Assembly: GCF_026183695.1 (NCBI RefSeq)
Contig: NZ_JAPFRD010000011.1
Location: forward strand, 62,001-126,000
Length of the DNA: 64,000 nucleotides
Direction: 5' to 3'
From: Alteromonas aquimaris
Lineage (GTDB): Bacteria; Pseudomonadota; Gammaproteobacteria; Enterobacterales; Alteromonadaceae
In this document: positions 26,269-36,214 of the stretch, in pieces
Layout: each line of letters begins with the position of its first letter
How positions within the stretch are numbered: position 1 is the stretch's first letter
Notes under the pieces: generated by a model
What the model saw: the letters and a program-made list of their open reading frames with translations, nothing else
What the model was told of the DNA's origin: nothing
The model's database searches: none
Position numbers and translations under genes: made by a program

Positions 26269-26853
26269 TTAGAGCTGCGTGGTTACCCACCAGAGAAGTA
26301 CGATAATTAATGTTAAAGCAATAATAGCCTTAGTTTTATACTGGCGAATCAGTTTTTCCGCTTTGTTACCCCCGTAGTAAACGGCCGCGGCCAACCCGAA
26401 ATAGCGGATGGACCGGGCGATTAAGGTAGCTAGCAAAAAACTCAAAATGGAATAATGGGTCGCACCAGCGGCTAACATGGCGATCTGAAAAGGGATAGGT
26501 GCAATACCCAGTGTCATCACAAACCAAAAGCCTTCTCTTTGCATTTTCTGCTTTATACCGTCGAATTGCTCTGGCGTGGAAAAGGTTTGAATCACCCACT
26601 CTCCCACCATATCAAACAGAAAAAAGCCCAACGCATAGCCGAACACAGCCCCGATAATGCAACCGATGGTCGCCATCAGGGCGATCATCCACAGACGCTC
26701 GCGCCGCGCCTGCATGAGGGGGACAAGGATCGCTTCTAGTGGAATGGGTATGATTGTTGATTCTAGAAAAGAGGCGACGGTAATGCTGGTCAACATATGA
26801 TTCGAATGAACCAGGTTATGCGTTTTTTGCTTTATCGCGCCTTTAATCGACAT
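26269..26853 (-). CDS. VTT/SNARE-associated domain membrane protein (YqaA/DedA type)
   Basis: 194 aa with four to five hydrophobic segments. Two re-entrant-type stretches carry the family residues: SFLESTIIPIPLEAILV near residue 30 and GIAPIPFQIAMLAAG near residue 116. This is the VTT domain of DedA/YqaA proteins, thought to scramble or flip phospholipids and undecaprenyl phosphate. It lies 14 nt after the amidohydrolase gene on the same strand and is probably in one transcript with it. Confidence 0.82.
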   Translation of the reverse strand: MSIKGAIKQKTHNLVHSNHMLTSITVASFLESTIIPIPLEAILVPLMQARRERLWMIALMATIGCIIGAVFGYALGFFLFDMVGEWVIQTFSTPEQFDGIKQKMQREGFWFVMTLGIAPIPFQIAMLAAGATHYSILSFLLATLIARSIRYFGLAAAVYYGGNKAEKLIRQYKTKAIIALTLIIVLLWWVTTQL

Positions 26854-26867
26854 ACCAGCCCTTAATT

Positions 26868-28151
26868 TTACTTATACACGCGCCCGTCTTTCATGACGAA
26901 ACTTACCTTTTCCATTATGCGAATGTTGTCTAACGGGTTACCCGGAACCGCAATAATATCGGCGAGTTTACCCTTACTTATTGAGCCTAGTTCGTCTTCT
27001 ACGCCTAGCAGTTTCGCTGCATTGGTGGTAGCACTGTGCAGCGCTTCAGCGGGCGACATCCCTGCCTCGACCATAAGAGCTAATTCTTTTGCATTATCGC
27101 CATGAGGTGATACGCCACTGTCAGTGCCAAAAGCAATGTTGACTCCTGCTTGGTACGCTTTGGCAAAAGTCTGCTGGATCAAGGGCCCGATAGAAGCCGC
27201 TTTTGGCCTGACGAGCTCAGGAAAAAAACCATCAATTTTGGCTTTTTCGGCTACAAAATTTCCCGCCAGGATCGTGGGAACATACCAGGTCTGGTGTTGC
27301 TTCATTAGTTGCATGATTTCTTCATCCATATAGGTACCATGCTCAATAGAGTCCACCCCGGCCTGAATAGCACGTTTCATTCCTTCTTTACCATGCGCGT
27401 GCACAGCCACCCGCATACCGTAATCTTTGGCGGTAGTGACGATTGCCTCTAGCTCATCCTGCATAAATTGCGGGTTCTGACCACTTTTGGCCACACTTAA
27501 GACGCCACCGGTGGCGGTGATTTTAATTAAGTCTGCCCCGTCTTTGTAACGCTGGCGTACCGCTTCTCTGGCCTCTGCAACGCCGTTAACCACCCCTTCT
27601 GTGGGCCCCACATCGGGTCTGATACGTGTGGCCATGCCGTTACTCGGGTCGGCGTGCCCGCCAGTGGTGGCGATTGATTTGGCAGAAGTAAAAATCCGTG
27701 GACCGGATTGCTGATGTTTATTAATAGCATTACGCAAGGCAACCGTTTCGTTATAACCATCCCCTAAATTTCGCACACTGGTGAAGCCAGCAAGTAAGGT
27801 TTTTTCAGCGTAATATGCTGCACGTAACGCTACATCCGCTTCATTTAAGGTATAACGTTCAAGATAGGTGGTAGGCCCGCCATGTTGACCCGACAGATGC
27901 ACATGCATGTCCATTAAGCCCGGTAACACTGTGGCCGATTTTAAATCAATAATTTTGTCGTCCTTCCCGGCCTCTTTGAACCCCGCGACAACTTCAGTTA
28001 TTTTATTATCCTTGACCACAATGGTCATATTTTTTTGCAGTTCATTACTTTCTGCGGTAAACAGATGCCCTGCGTGAATAAGCGTCTCTGCAGCGACGTG
28101 CGTTACTGCCCCCCACAGGCTCAGTGCGGCTATAAAACAGATTCTTTTCAT
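26868..28151 (-). CDS. Exported amidohydrolase (imidazolonepropionase/Xaa-Pro dipeptidase-like)
   Basis: 427 aa with a signal peptide (about residues 1-21, cleavage after HVAA). Metal ligands are in MDMHVHLSG (about residues 80-88), the central ITATGGV block, [16 protein letters not shown] and FGTDSG. This is the arrangement of binuclear-metal amidohydrolases of the COG1228 group, many of which are secreted prolidase-like enzymes. The substrate is probably a peptide or cyclic amide in the periplasm and cannot be defined further. Followed closely by the VTT-domain gene. Confidence 0.88.
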   Translation of the reverse strand: MKRICFIAALSLWGAVTHVAAETLIHAGHLFTAESNELQKNMTIVVKDNKITEVVAGFKEAGKDDKIIDLKSATVLPGLMDMHVHLSGQHGGPTTYLERYTLNEADVALRAAYYAEKTLLAGFTSVRNLGDGYNETVALRNAINKHQQSGPRIFTSAKSIATTGGHADPSNGMATRIRPDVGPTEGVVNGVAEAREAVRQRYKDGADLIKITATGGVLSVAKSGQNPQFMQDELEAIVTTAKDYGMRVAVHAHGKEGMKRAIQAGVDSIEHGTYMDEEIMQLMKQHQTWYVPTILAGNFVAEKAKIDGFFPELVRPKAASIGPLIQQTFAKAYQAGVNIAFGTDSGVSPHGDNAKELALMVEAGMSPAEALHSATTNAAKLLGVEDELGSISKGKLADIIAVPGNPLDNIRIMEKVSFVMKDGRVYK

Positions 28152-28454
28152 CTTCTTCTTACTTTTTTTATGCTGAAATTTACTTTAGATTAGGCCCATA
28201 TAAAGCGCAACCTAAACCATAGACTGCTTTTTACTTTCTGATCAAACAGATAGTTTATTCTCAATCGAAAACGCTGTTGAACCCTAGCTGATTTTTTCAA
28301 AACCACTGCTGAAAAAGGAAGCAATCACACTGCCGTTGCGTAATGACATACTTTCGCGCAGTCATGACTTTTAACTAGATGCCTGCGTAGAAAAAACATA
28401 TCAAGTGCATGGTGGCTCGGACTTAGTATAAAGATAGGGGCGAGCAATATAAAT
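28152..28454. other. Intergenic stretch upstream of the amidohydrolase gene
   Basis: About 300 bp between the DUF1285 gene and the amidohydrolase gene, both on the minus strand. It should contain the amidohydrolase promoter. Short ORFs here have no protein-like character, and I see no repeat or RNA gene. Confidence 0.45.
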
Positions 28455-29027
28455 TTATGCCAAATCGCTCGATAACGTACCGATACAGTGGTTTTTACCC
28501 TGACTATTAAGGTGCAAGTGGATGCGGCCATCATCCGTTTTGCTTTGTTCAGCTTGCTCAATTAACTGGTAATAAACGTTTTGATTAAAGCGCGCCCATA
28601 AATTTCGTCTTACCCTTATGTAAGGGATTGGCGTGGCCTGTGGATCGCTTAATGCTCCCGGTGGATGCCGTAATTCAATGGGATGGTCATCATCCAGTGT
28701 GAGCTCATCACCTGTTTGGGTGGTGAAATGGTAAACGCTATCTTCGTGTTTCCATTGTGTAATAAGAAAGGGGACGTCCTCTACGGTCAATCCAACTTTT
28801 TCCACCGGCGTGACAAGAAAATACTGCTCACCCTCTTTTTTGAGTACTGAAGAAAATAATTTTACTAACGCAAGCCGCCCGATAGGGGAGTTCTCGTAAA
28901 ACCAGCGACCATCCAGCTTTATCTGCATATTCAGGTGACCACAAAAAGGCGGGTCCCATTTTTCCACAGGTGGCAGGCCATCACCCTGATGGCCTGTGAT
29001 CTGGGTTTGCAGCTTATTCAGATCCAT
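28455..29027 (-). CDS. DUF1285 family protein
   Basis: 190 aa from the ATG at 29027, with a GAAGAACGAA stretch before it. Family phrases are PPVEKWDPPFCGHLNMQI, then WFYENSPIGR and a final RVRRNLWARFNQNVYYQL. DUF1285 proteins are conserved in proteobacteria and have no assigned reaction that I know. The gene overlaps the upstream DUF3014 gene by 14 nt, a pairing that I believe recurs. Confidence 0.88.
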   Translation of the reverse strand: MDLNKLQTQITGHQGDGLPPVEKWDPPFCGHLNMQIKLDGRWFYENSPIGRLALVKLFSSVLKKEGEQYFLVTPVEKVGLTVEDVPFLITQWKHEDSVYHFTTQTGDELTLDDDHPIELRHPPGALSDPQATPIPYIRVRRNLWARFNQNVYYQLIEQAEQSKTDDGRIHLHLNSQGKNHCIGTLSSDLA

Positions 29028-29868
29028 TTCGTTCTTCAAGCAACGTTTTGATTTCCCGTAGCTTCGCTTTTATTCTACGCATGTTGTCTGGCCCAGTACG
29101 TAACAACTGTTTTTGCGCATCGTTAAGTTCTTCTAGGCGTTCATCTGCATATTTGTAGGCGACAGAATCACTGTATACCTCTACCGGTACGGGCACCTCA
29201 GGGGTATTGAGCAATTGATCGATGGCGTCGATAATCACTTCATTAAACGGTTTATCCGGATTTCCAATTTCCGCATATTTCGCTTGCACGTCATCTTTAT
29301 ACTGGTCGTATAAATCAATCAATGCTTCATTCTCGAACGACTCAAGCATATTCACGTAAGGGGTGTAGCGCTTATAACTTGCGGCATCAATCCACTCTTT
29401 GCCAGCTTGGTTATAAGTGCGAAATTCTTGCTCTGGCGCTTTAAATAACTGGTGGTTGGGTGTTACCTCATCGTTAGCCAGGTTAGTAACGGATACCACG
29501 AAGCGCTGCAACAACCCGTCTTTTACTAATAGCTCATCGGCTTTAGCCTCCTCACTGATTGATTTTAGCGAGGCACGAATACCGTCATCCGTGGTGTCCA
29601 TTGGCTCAGGTTCCACCTCCGGTGTTTCAGGCATAGGTTCAACTTCTGCATTTGGGTCGATTTCCACAGGCTCAGGCTCAGGCGTGGGTTCAAATACTTC
29701 AGGCTCTTCCACATCCAGAGGTTCCTGTTCGGTGACCACCGGCTCTTCAACCACGTCTTCTTCAGGCTCACTACTTGGCCAAAGCAAAATGGCCAAAATA
29801 ACCACAATAATAATCGCAATGATGACAACATGCGGTGCTAGCGTTCGCTTTTCCCCAGGTTCACTCAT
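29014..29868 (-). CDS. DUF3014 membrane-anchored protein
   Basis: 284 aa. There is one membrane helix (about residues 13-30) after a short cytoplasmic tail. A long acidic Pro/Glu/Val-rich spacer follows (about 31-95), then a globular helical domain with YTPYVNMLES and RLEELNDAQKQLLRTGP, typical of DUF3014. It is probably a periplasmic domain tethered to the inner membrane by a flexible arm. Function unknown. Confidence 0.85.
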   Translation of the reverse strand: MSEPGEKRTLAPHVVIIAIIIVVILAILLWPSSEPEEDVVEEPVVTEQEPLDVEEPEVFEPTPEPEPVEIDPNAEVEPMPETPEVEPEPMDTTDDGIRASLKSISEEAKADELLVKDGLLQRFVVSVTNLANDEVTPNHQLFKAPEQEFRTYNQAGKEWIDAASYKRYTPYVNMLESFENEALIDLYDQYKDDVQAKYAEIGNPDKPFNEVIIDAIDQLLNTPEVPVPVEVYSDSVAYKYADERLEELNDAQKQLLRTGPDNMRRIKAKLREIKTLLEERNGSE

Positions 29869-30144
29869 AATTTTTCACCTTAGATATAATTAATTCCCTT
29901 CGTGCAATTATAGTAACAAAGACAAAATAGTCAGGTTTTATCTTATTCTTTCAGTCTACGCTTAATTTTTACAACTTACTATTTTATAAAAACTTTCTAC
30001 TTTAAATGTAGAGAATACGATCGCTGCAGCAAACAAAAAGCTCAGAGCATGTAATGAATATTTAATAATCAGCGTTGGGTTGAAGTATTTTGCTATATAC
30101 TGTCGCAATGGACGAAGTGATTAGTTTTTAAGCTGGATTAAACA

Positions 30145-31392
30145 ATGACGGTGATTTTATACGCCATTCCCTTTTTCTTTTTGCTGATTGCGCTGGAACT
30201 TTGGGTTGACCGGGTCCGCGGTACGGGGTTTTATCGGCTCAATGATGCGATTACCAGCTTAAGTGCAGGTGTGTTGTCTCGTGTAATGGTAGTCGCCCAT
30301 CAACTTATCCCCATCACCGTGTATGTTTTGGTGTTTGAACAGTTCGCCCAATTTTCTCTGTCCGCTATCTGGTGGCTGTGGCTACTTGCCTTTATTGCAT
30401 ACGATTTTTTCTATTACTGGAATCATCGGCTAGGTCATGAAATGAGTATTCTGTGGGCCGCACACGTGGTCCATCATTCTAGCGAAGAATACAATCTCAC
30501 TACCGCACTTAGACAAACGAGTGGCGCTATCTTTAGCTGGATCTTCTACCTGCCCATGGCGATTGCAGGTGTACCACCTGAGATGTTTATCACGATAGCG
30601 GCATTGAATCTGGTGTATCAGTTCTGGGTCCACACCCGTCATATCGACGATTTAGGCTGGATGGAAAAAATCTTTGTTACCCCCTCAAATCACCGCGTTC
30701 ATCATGCGCAGAATAAAATCTACATTGATAAAAATTATGGGGGCGTATTTATTATCTGGGATCGGCTCTTCAACACCTTCAAGCATGAAGAAAAGGACGT
30801 TGAAATAATCTATGGTATTCGTGGTGCGCTTAACAGTTTTAACCCGGTGTGGGCAAACTGTCAGATTTATGCACAATTAATTAAAGACAGTTATCATACC
30901 AAACGCTGGCAGGACAAATTGCGCGTGTGGTTTGGGCGTACTGGCTGGCGTCCCACTGATGTGTCACAACGTTTCCCTTTGCAGAAAACCTTGCTCGAGC
31001 ACTTTGTAAAATTTGACCCGTCACAATCACCCCTTACCAAGCTCTATTGCACCCTACAGCACGGTATTATGCTAACCGTAACGCTTTATCTGTTATTGGC
31101 ATTACAAAGCATAAACGGCACGGCGCAACTCGCTTTGGTGTTGGCGGTACTGAGCAGCGCGGTAATGACTGGGTTCATCCTGCAAGGCATGCCAAGAGCG
31201 TTGAAGCTGGATAGCATCAGACTAATCTCAATAGCCGTTTTACTTGGTTTTATGGATGTGGCTACGTGGTTGCAAATCAGTATAGTGGCGCTGCATTGTG
31301 TGAGTTTGATAATTGGTTTAATGGTGCTACGTAAAGTAGCACATCAAATTAACGAAACGGATGATTTAAGTGATGAGCCAAGCTCATCATAG
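30145..31392 (+). CDS. Sterol desaturase / fatty-acid hydroxylase family di-iron membrane protein
   Basis: 415 aa. Histidine boxes of the family are visible: NHRLGHE (about residues 93-99), HVVHHSSEE (about 109-117), HTRHID and NHRVHHAQN (about 182-190). They would bind two irons. Membrane segments flank them, and the C-terminal ~110 residues add four more helices, making it longer than the minimal domain. Members hydroxylate or cleave lipids such as sterols, alkylglycerols or carotenoids. The substrate here is unknown. Confidence 0.87.
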   Translation: MTVILYAIPFFFLLIALELWVDRVRGTGFYRLNDAITSLSAGVLSRVMVVAHQLIPITVYVLVFEQFAQFSLSAIWWLWLLAFIAYDFFYYWNHRLGHEMSILWAAHVVHHSSEEYNLTTALRQTSGAIFSWIFYLPMAIAGVPPEMFITIAALNLVYQFWVHTRHIDDLGWMEKIFVTPSNHRVHHAQNKIYIDKNYGGVFIIWDRLFNTFKHEEKDVEIIYGIRGALNSFNPVWANCQIYAQLIKDSYHTKRWQDKLRVWFGRTGWRPTDVSQRFPLQKTLLEHFVKFDPSQSPLTKLYCTLQHGIMLTVTLYLLLALQSINGTAQLALVLAVLSSAVMTGFILQGMPRALKLDSIRLISIAVLLGFMDVATWLQISIVALHCVSLIIGLMVLRKVAHQINETDDLSDEPSSS

Positions 31393-31414
31393 GGAGAGTC
31401 AGAAAACAGTAAAA

Positions 31415-31446
31415 TAATAAAGCTCCAGTAGAATAGAGCTTTATTA
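31415..31446. terminator. Terminator hairpin after the hydroxylase gene
   Basis: An 11-bp stem TAATAAAGCTC / GAGCTTTATTA with a 10-nt loop lies between two convergent genes and could serve both. Confidence 0.7.
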
Positions 31447-31472
31447 GTGTCTATAGAAGTAAGGTCACTATA

Positions 31473-32306
31473 CTATTTTCTTCTCGCGAAAAACGCTAAG
31501 AGACCAAGAGCAACAACTATCGCAGTTTGAGGTTCTGACACCTGTACCCTGCTAACTCCATTGCCGACATACCCGTACATATAGTGCTCTATTTCTTGGT
31601 TATCATTTGCCAGGTCGTAAGTTGTACGATGAAATAACTCGTTGTATCGGAAGTTCAATTCGGACGATGAGAAAAGCATATTTTCAACCTGTGGCATTGA
31701 GTATTCTAACATACCATCATGTTGGTAGGTTACTTCCATGTGACTGTGAAGTACCCGTTCAAAAGCATATTCTTGTCCTATCATCTTTTCAAAGTCTTCG
31801 GTAAACAAACTGCCGAAGGATTTGGTGAACCGAAAATACTTAAATGAATTTTCTTCTAGCAGTTCTCCGCTCTCAATATCGACAGCGATTTGCTGATAAA
31901 ACGATAATTTCTGCTCAATATACAATGCGCTTTCGTCGTCCCATGGTATCAGTGAGAGTAAATCATTGGTAAATGGTGACGTTGGAGGGACCCACTCAGC
32001 ATATATTTCAGCAGCAAAATACGAATAGAGAACTCCACTTCTTTCGCTCGTATGTGTAAAAAAAATAGGCCCATTCTCTGGTTCAGAGGAGAGGGGAGAC
32101 CGTTCAAAGTCAATATTAAATTGCAACTGTAAATCCACAAGATCGACAGAATTGTAAGTTTGGTCACTGACGCTATCAATTACCACGGTTTCCACATTAT
32201 CTGTAATCTGGACATCTACACTTAAAAGTGCACCAAATGCAGGGAGCCCCACCAAGCTACAGCAAAACGTGACCACTTTTACCATTTTATTATATTTGCA
32301 TTCCAT
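31473..32306 (-). CDS. Secreted protein with PEP-CTERM-like sorting tail
   Basis: 277 aa, no recognised catalytic domain. It has an N-terminal signal peptide (a second Met at residue 8 is an alternative start). The C-terminus VSEPQTAIVVALGLLAFFARRK has the shape of a PEP-CTERM signal: a short Pro motif, a hydrophobic helix and a basic end. The usual (V)PEP is changed to SEP. PEP-CTERM proteins are processed by an exosortase and often reach the cell surface or matrix. No exosortase is in the window. The body is rich in Glu, Ser and aromatic residues. Confidence 0.7.
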   Translation of the reverse strand: MECKYNKMVKVVTFCCSLVGLPAFGALLSVDVQITDNVETVVIDSVSDQTYNSVDLVDLQLQFNIDFERSPLSSEPENGPIFFTHTSERSGVLYSYFAAEIYAEWVPPTSPFTNDLLSLIPWDDESALYIEQKLSFYQQIAVDIESGELLEENSFKYFRFTKSFGSLFTEDFEKMIGQEYAFERVLHSHMEVTYQHDGMLEYSMPQVENMLFSSSELNFRYNELFHRTTYDLANDNQEIEHYMYGYVGNGVSRVQVSEPQTAIVVALGLLAFFARRK

Positions 32307-32779
32307 TAAAACTACTCATAGCTAAAAATTCGCAATTATAATTAGCAATATTTACGCCTTTTATAAAAACATATATAAATCAGACTTATAGTGTTACGTG
32401 AGAAATGTGTTTGTAAAAATATCTGACACTTAAGTCGTTGTATTCGATAAGCAGGTAAACATTTTTTGAATTTATTTTTTTCTAAAGGTTAACATTATGC
32501 TAATGCACCTTTATCCGACTAGCTGTTTGAAGAGCATTAGTCAAATGAGGGAAAGTAAAAGTGGTTCGGGTCTGAGCTTTTTAATTGAAAGTCCGTCGAG
32601 TGTTTGAGCAACTATCCCGAGTAAGTAAAAAGCTAGGCACCAAATAGATGATCTTTAGACTATTCATAGTTGACTTGGCCATTCCCATTGCAACGATCTG
32701 TGCAAGCCGATACTCTATCTGCTCTTGAATACTAGCTGCGTTTAGTACGCCTACAATAAAAACAACTCGCGAGAAACGC
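32307..32779. other. Intergenic region between divergent genes
   Basis: About 470 bp, AT-rich, between the divergent PEP-CTERM-like gene and the diguanylate cyclase gene. It should contain both promoters. The small ORFs in it do not look real, and I see no clear operator or RNA gene. Confidence 0.45.
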
Positions 32780-35700
32780 ATGAAAATCCAGGTTCGGTTT
32801 TCACATTGTCTGTGGTGTGTCCTCTTTTGGTTATCTGTTGGGCCAAGTGTGCAAGCTGACACCTTATTTGAGCACCCTGTTTTTCACTCTCCGTTAGAAA
32901 ATGTATCTGGCGTGGATGGTGATATCGTATCCATCACCGAAGACAAGCAAGGATTTATCTGGTTTGTGGCGTCTAATGGCTTATGGCGATGGGATTCGCA
33001 TATTGCTGAGCGTGCTAAGTTTGTCGGTGCATTCACTGACAAATTTACCCCAATAGTCCAAACCGCAGTAACTGACACGCATGGACAAGTGTGGGTGGGA
33101 ACAAATCGTGGGGTATATCGACTGGATAGCGAAAAACGCACGTTGATTGCGGTATCCCCTTCTCTTTCAGGTTTGTCTATCCAGGATGTAGTCGTTTTCA
33201 ATAATCCCACCACTACGATGTATTTTTCCACTGACCGCTCGGTGTACCGCTACCAGCCAGGACAAGACCAGCTTGAATCAATCGACATGCCATTTGAGGC
33301 CCGAGTCCACGCGCTACATGGGCTAGGCCAACAGCTTTATGTGGGTAGTGGTAAGGGCCTGCTACAATTGGATACCGCGCAAACCCCGCTGCGTTTGCTA
33401 CCGGTGCCCGGTTTCCCTCCTGACATTCGCATCAGCGCTGTAACCTCAACTTTAGCCCAGCAATTACTGGTGGGCACAGCCAGCCACGGATTGTTCGAGC
33501 AAACCGGTGCACAGGTATTTGAGCAAATCAGTTTTGATGCCGAGGCCGAACCCTGGATTTATGCCTTGTCAGTGATTAACCCGTCAACAGTATTGCTGGG
33601 TACGTTTGGTAAGGGTTTAATATCCCTCGACCTGACTTCTGATTCATTTAAGCGCACAACATTTGATCCGCTGCATCCGGCCGGGTTGGCCAGCGACAAT
33701 ATCTGGACTCTACATACCGATTCCCGTGGATTGGTGTGGATTGGGGCCAATACTGCTTTGCAGTTGTATGATGCGAATAATCGAGGTGTAAAGCATATAC
33801 TGGGCGGCGTAACCGCGGCTGGGGGACTCTTGCAAAGGCAGGTACATGCGGTTCAGGCATATGATAAATATCTGATCGCCGGAACAGGGAGTAGCGGGTT
33901 GGAAAAACTTAATCCTGTCAGCGGTGAATCAATTACGCTATTGAATGAGAGCAATGACCCTATCGAGACGTTGGCACTCATTGATGCAAAGCGCTTATTT
34001 GCCTCAAGTAACTTTGCTTCAACGCTGATTGATTTGTCGACAGCTACACATCAGAGTTTGCAGATCCCTGGCCGGCCGGTAAATAAATACACTGCTGCAA
34101 TCGTGCAGACTGACGATACTCTCTGGGTAGGTGGCACTGATGGCCTGTGGGCCTATCAAGCTGAGCAAGAGTCTGTGAAAAATTGGCTGACCGATGCATC
34201 ATACGAACGGCGCGTAGCTTCATTACTTGCCACCGATGAGCGGCTTTGGATCGGCACTTGGCAAGGTTTGCATGTACTCGACAAACCTTCTGCATCAAGC
34301 AAAGTGGTTGTTGCACCGCAAGCTCCTGCGCTTCTGCAAGAACAATTTATTGCAGATATATATTTGGATAGCCTTGAGCAATTGTGGGCCGCAACCAGTA
34401 ACGCTGGCTTGTTTATCTACCGGAAGAACAATGGGTGGCATCAAATCGATGTTGATGTAACACAGGCAGGTGGCACGGTAGAGGCGATTGCGGGCGAAGT
34501 GAACGGCCACATTTACGCCAGTACTGCAAAAAGTATCGTGGCGGTGGATATTGAAACATTGCACGTTTCTCCGGTGGTACATGGACCAGGCGCTATTAAC
34601 GCCCCTTTTCGTCGCGGCGCAGCGACGATTGCGCACAATGACGTAGTGGTATTTGGAGGCGCAAACGGGCTTACCCTGCTTGAGCCGGATGCGCTAACCT
34701 GGACACCATCACCGCTCCCGATAGTGTTCACCGAAAGCACTATTTTAACTGCCGACAATAAAACACTTGCGCCGTCATTATACGCGAAAGAAATTCAAAC
34801 CCCTGCATTAGCTAAACGACTGAGTTTTGAATTTACCGCACTAAACTATGTGACCCCACAGCAGATTGTTTACCGGTATCGATTACATGGTTTTGACGAC
34901 AGCTGGGTAATGGTGGATTCCAAACACCGAGTGGCAACATTCACTCAACCTGATCCCGGCGTTTATCAGTTGCAGATACAGTATTCGTATGATGGGGTGA
35001 ACTGGCAAGCAAATGGCATTGAGCGCATAATCAATGTGCCTGCTGCCTGGTATCAGACGTGGATGGCGAAAGTCACCTTGCTAGTAATCTTAGTGGTTGT
35101 CACAGTGGGATTGCACCGTATGCGTGTGAGAAAGCTGCACTCGCGTCAGTTAATCCTTGAACAAAGGGTGGCAGCGCGCACGGCTGAGTTAGTCAATGCG
35201 AACAAAGTGTTGCAGCAACAAGCGCAGGCCTTGCGCGATGCCAGTTTAACAGATGCGTTGACCGGCCTGCATAACCGTCGATTTTTGGCGCAAAACATTG
35301 AGCGCGATGTGGCTAAGTTGGATAGGTATTATGCAGACTGCCAAAAAAATGCGGTCATTCCCGATGATACCAGCGATTTACTGTTTTTCCTGATTGATAT
35401 TGACCACTTTAAATCTATCAATGATAACTATGGTCATCCAATCGGAGACAAAGTACTCATTGAAACAGCTGCACGGCTTACCCAGGTATTCCGGGAGATT
35501 GATTATTTGATCCGCTGGGGGGGCGAAGAGTTTTTAGTTGTAGTGCATGATACGCCGCGCGCAGAGGCCGCCACACTGGCAGAGCGTGTACGAAACTCTA
35601 TCAGCACGCAACCCTACAGCATTAAGGAAAGTGAAACCATCGATGTGACCTGTTCCATCGGCTATGCTGCTTATCCTCTAAATTGCTCATACTTTTCCAG

Positions 35701-35923
35701 TTTGTCCTGGGAAACCACTCTTGGTATTGCCGATCTTGCGCTTTATGCGGCTAAAAATAACCAACGCAATACCTGGTTCGGTTTCACTATGACAAACGAA
35801 AAAGCGAACAAAGCGGCCATGCAGAAAATACAGCACGAACCTGCTTTTGTTTTCGAATTCGGCAAAATTGAAAAACCCCAGCCGCACGCCGCAAACAAAC
35901 CACGTCATCGTCCGCACACATAA
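32780..35923 (+). CDS. Two-component-propeller sensor diguanylate cyclase
   Basis: 1047 aa. A signal peptide (about 1-26) is followed by a large periplasmic beta-propeller of Reg_prop repeats (phrases such as GFIWFVASNGLWRWD, HGQVWVGTNRGVYRLD and RGLVWIGANTALQLYD). Next come a Y_Y_Y domain (about 670-750), a membrane helix (about 762-780), a coiled coil and a GGDEF domain. The active site is GGEEF at 914-918. RxxD (REID) lies five residues upstream, so the inhibitory c-di-GMP site is intact. It should make c-di-GMP in response to a periplasmic ligand. The last codons lie in a 23-bp tandem repeat that supplies the stop codon. Confidence 0.92.
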   Translation: MKIQVRFSHCLWCVLFWLSVGPSVQADTLFEHPVFHSPLENVSGVDGDIVSITEDKQGFIWFVASNGLWRWDSHIAERAKFVGAFTDKFTPIVQTAVTDTHGQVWVGTNRGVYRLDSEKRTLIAVSPSLSGLSIQDVVVFNNPTTTMYFSTDRSVYRYQPGQDQLESIDMPFEARVHALHGLGQQLYVGSGKGLLQLDTAQTPLRLLPVPGFPPDIRISAVTSTLAQQLLVGTASHGLFEQTGAQVFEQISFDAEAEPWIYALSVINPSTVLLGTFGKGLISLDLTSDSFKRTTFDPLHPAGLASDNIWTLHTDSRGLVWIGANTALQLYDANNRGVKHILGGVTAAGGLLQRQVHAVQAYDKYLIAGTGSSGLEKLNPVSGESITLLNESNDPIETLALIDAKRLFASSNFASTLIDLSTATHQSLQIPGRPVNKYTAAIVQTDDTLWVGGTDGLWAYQAEQESVKNWLTDASYERRVASLLATDERLWIGTWQGLHVLDKPSASSKVVVAPQAPALLQEQFIADIYLDSLEQLWAATSNAGLFIYRKNNGWHQIDVDVTQAGGTVEAIAGEVNGHIYASTAKSIVAVDIETLHVSPVVHGPGAINAPFRRGAATIAHNDVVVFGGANGLTLLEPDALTWTPSPLPIVFTESTILTADNKTLAPSLYAKEIQTPALAKRLSFEFTALNYVTPQQIVYRYRLHGFDDSWVMVDSKHRVATFTQPDPGVYQLQIQYSYDGVNWQANGIERIINVPAAWYQTWMAKVTLLVILVVVTVGLHRMRVRKLHSRQLILEQRVAARTAELVNANKVLQQQAQALRDASLTDALTGLHNRRFLAQNIERDVAKLDRYYADCQKNAVIPDDTSDLLFFLIDIDHFKSINDNYGHPIGDKVLIETAARLTQVFREIDYLIRWGGEEFLVVVHDTPRAEAATLAERVRNSISTQPYSIKESETIDVTCSIGYAAYPLNCSYFSSLSWETTLGIADLALYAAKNNQRNTWFGFTMTNEKANKAAMQKIQHEPAFVFEFGKIEKPQPHAANKPRHRPHT

Positions 35924-36030
35924 CTTGTCATCCGTCGCACACATAACTCGTTATCCTCCGCACACATACCTCGTCATCCTCCGCAAACATACCTCGTCAT
36001 CCTCCGCAAACATACCTCGTCATCCTCCGC
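35901..36030. repeat. 23-bp tandem repeat array (five units and a partial)
   Basis: Units begin at 35901, 35924, 35947, 35970 and 35993, with a partial unit at 36016. The last two full units are identical (CTCGTCATCCTCCGCAAACATAC), and the earlier ones diverge at two to five positions. There are no spacers between units, so this is not a CRISPR array. The first unit overlaps the 3' end of the diguanylate cyclase gene. The final partial unit merges into the longer repeat starting near 36017. Confidence 0.9.
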
Positions 36031-36170
36031 GAAGGCGGAGGAACTCCCGCGTACTGCGCAGAAGTTTAAAAAACCGCTTTCTTTTCCCGTCAATATTCGT
36101 TTGGAAGATTCCCACCTTCGTGGGAATGACGAGGTTTTTTGAGATAAGGTCGCTAGGGAGAGGCAAATGA
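36017..36170. repeat. About 154-bp dispersed repeat, copy 1
   Basis: It begins with TCGTCATCCTCCGC and ends with AGGGAGAGGCAAATGA. It contains two hairpins: CCTCCGC-GAAG-GCGGAGG (36024-36041) and ATTCCCAC-CTTC-GTGGGAAT (36108-36127). The second fits the ATTCCC-N8-GGGAAT pattern known from Neisseria dRS3 elements. Copy 2 lies 198 bp downstream. Confidence 0.88.
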
Positions 36171-36214
36171 CCACTCGCCAGCGGTGTAAGATAGTCATTC
36201 TCCGTACCCATAAT

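Noticed and set aside
29417-29893. Low-complexity Gly/Ser/Thr frame of 158 aa
   Set aside because: It is the antisense of the acidic Glu/Pro/Val-rich spacer of the DUF3014 protein.
32581-32862. 93-aa minus-strand frame upstream of the diguanylate cyclase
   Set aside because: It overlaps the cyclase signal-peptide codons, has unusual composition and lacks a ribosome site.
35901-36030. Regular repeats that could suggest a CRISPR array
   Set aside because: The 23-bp units are directly adjacent without spacers, and no cas genes are near.
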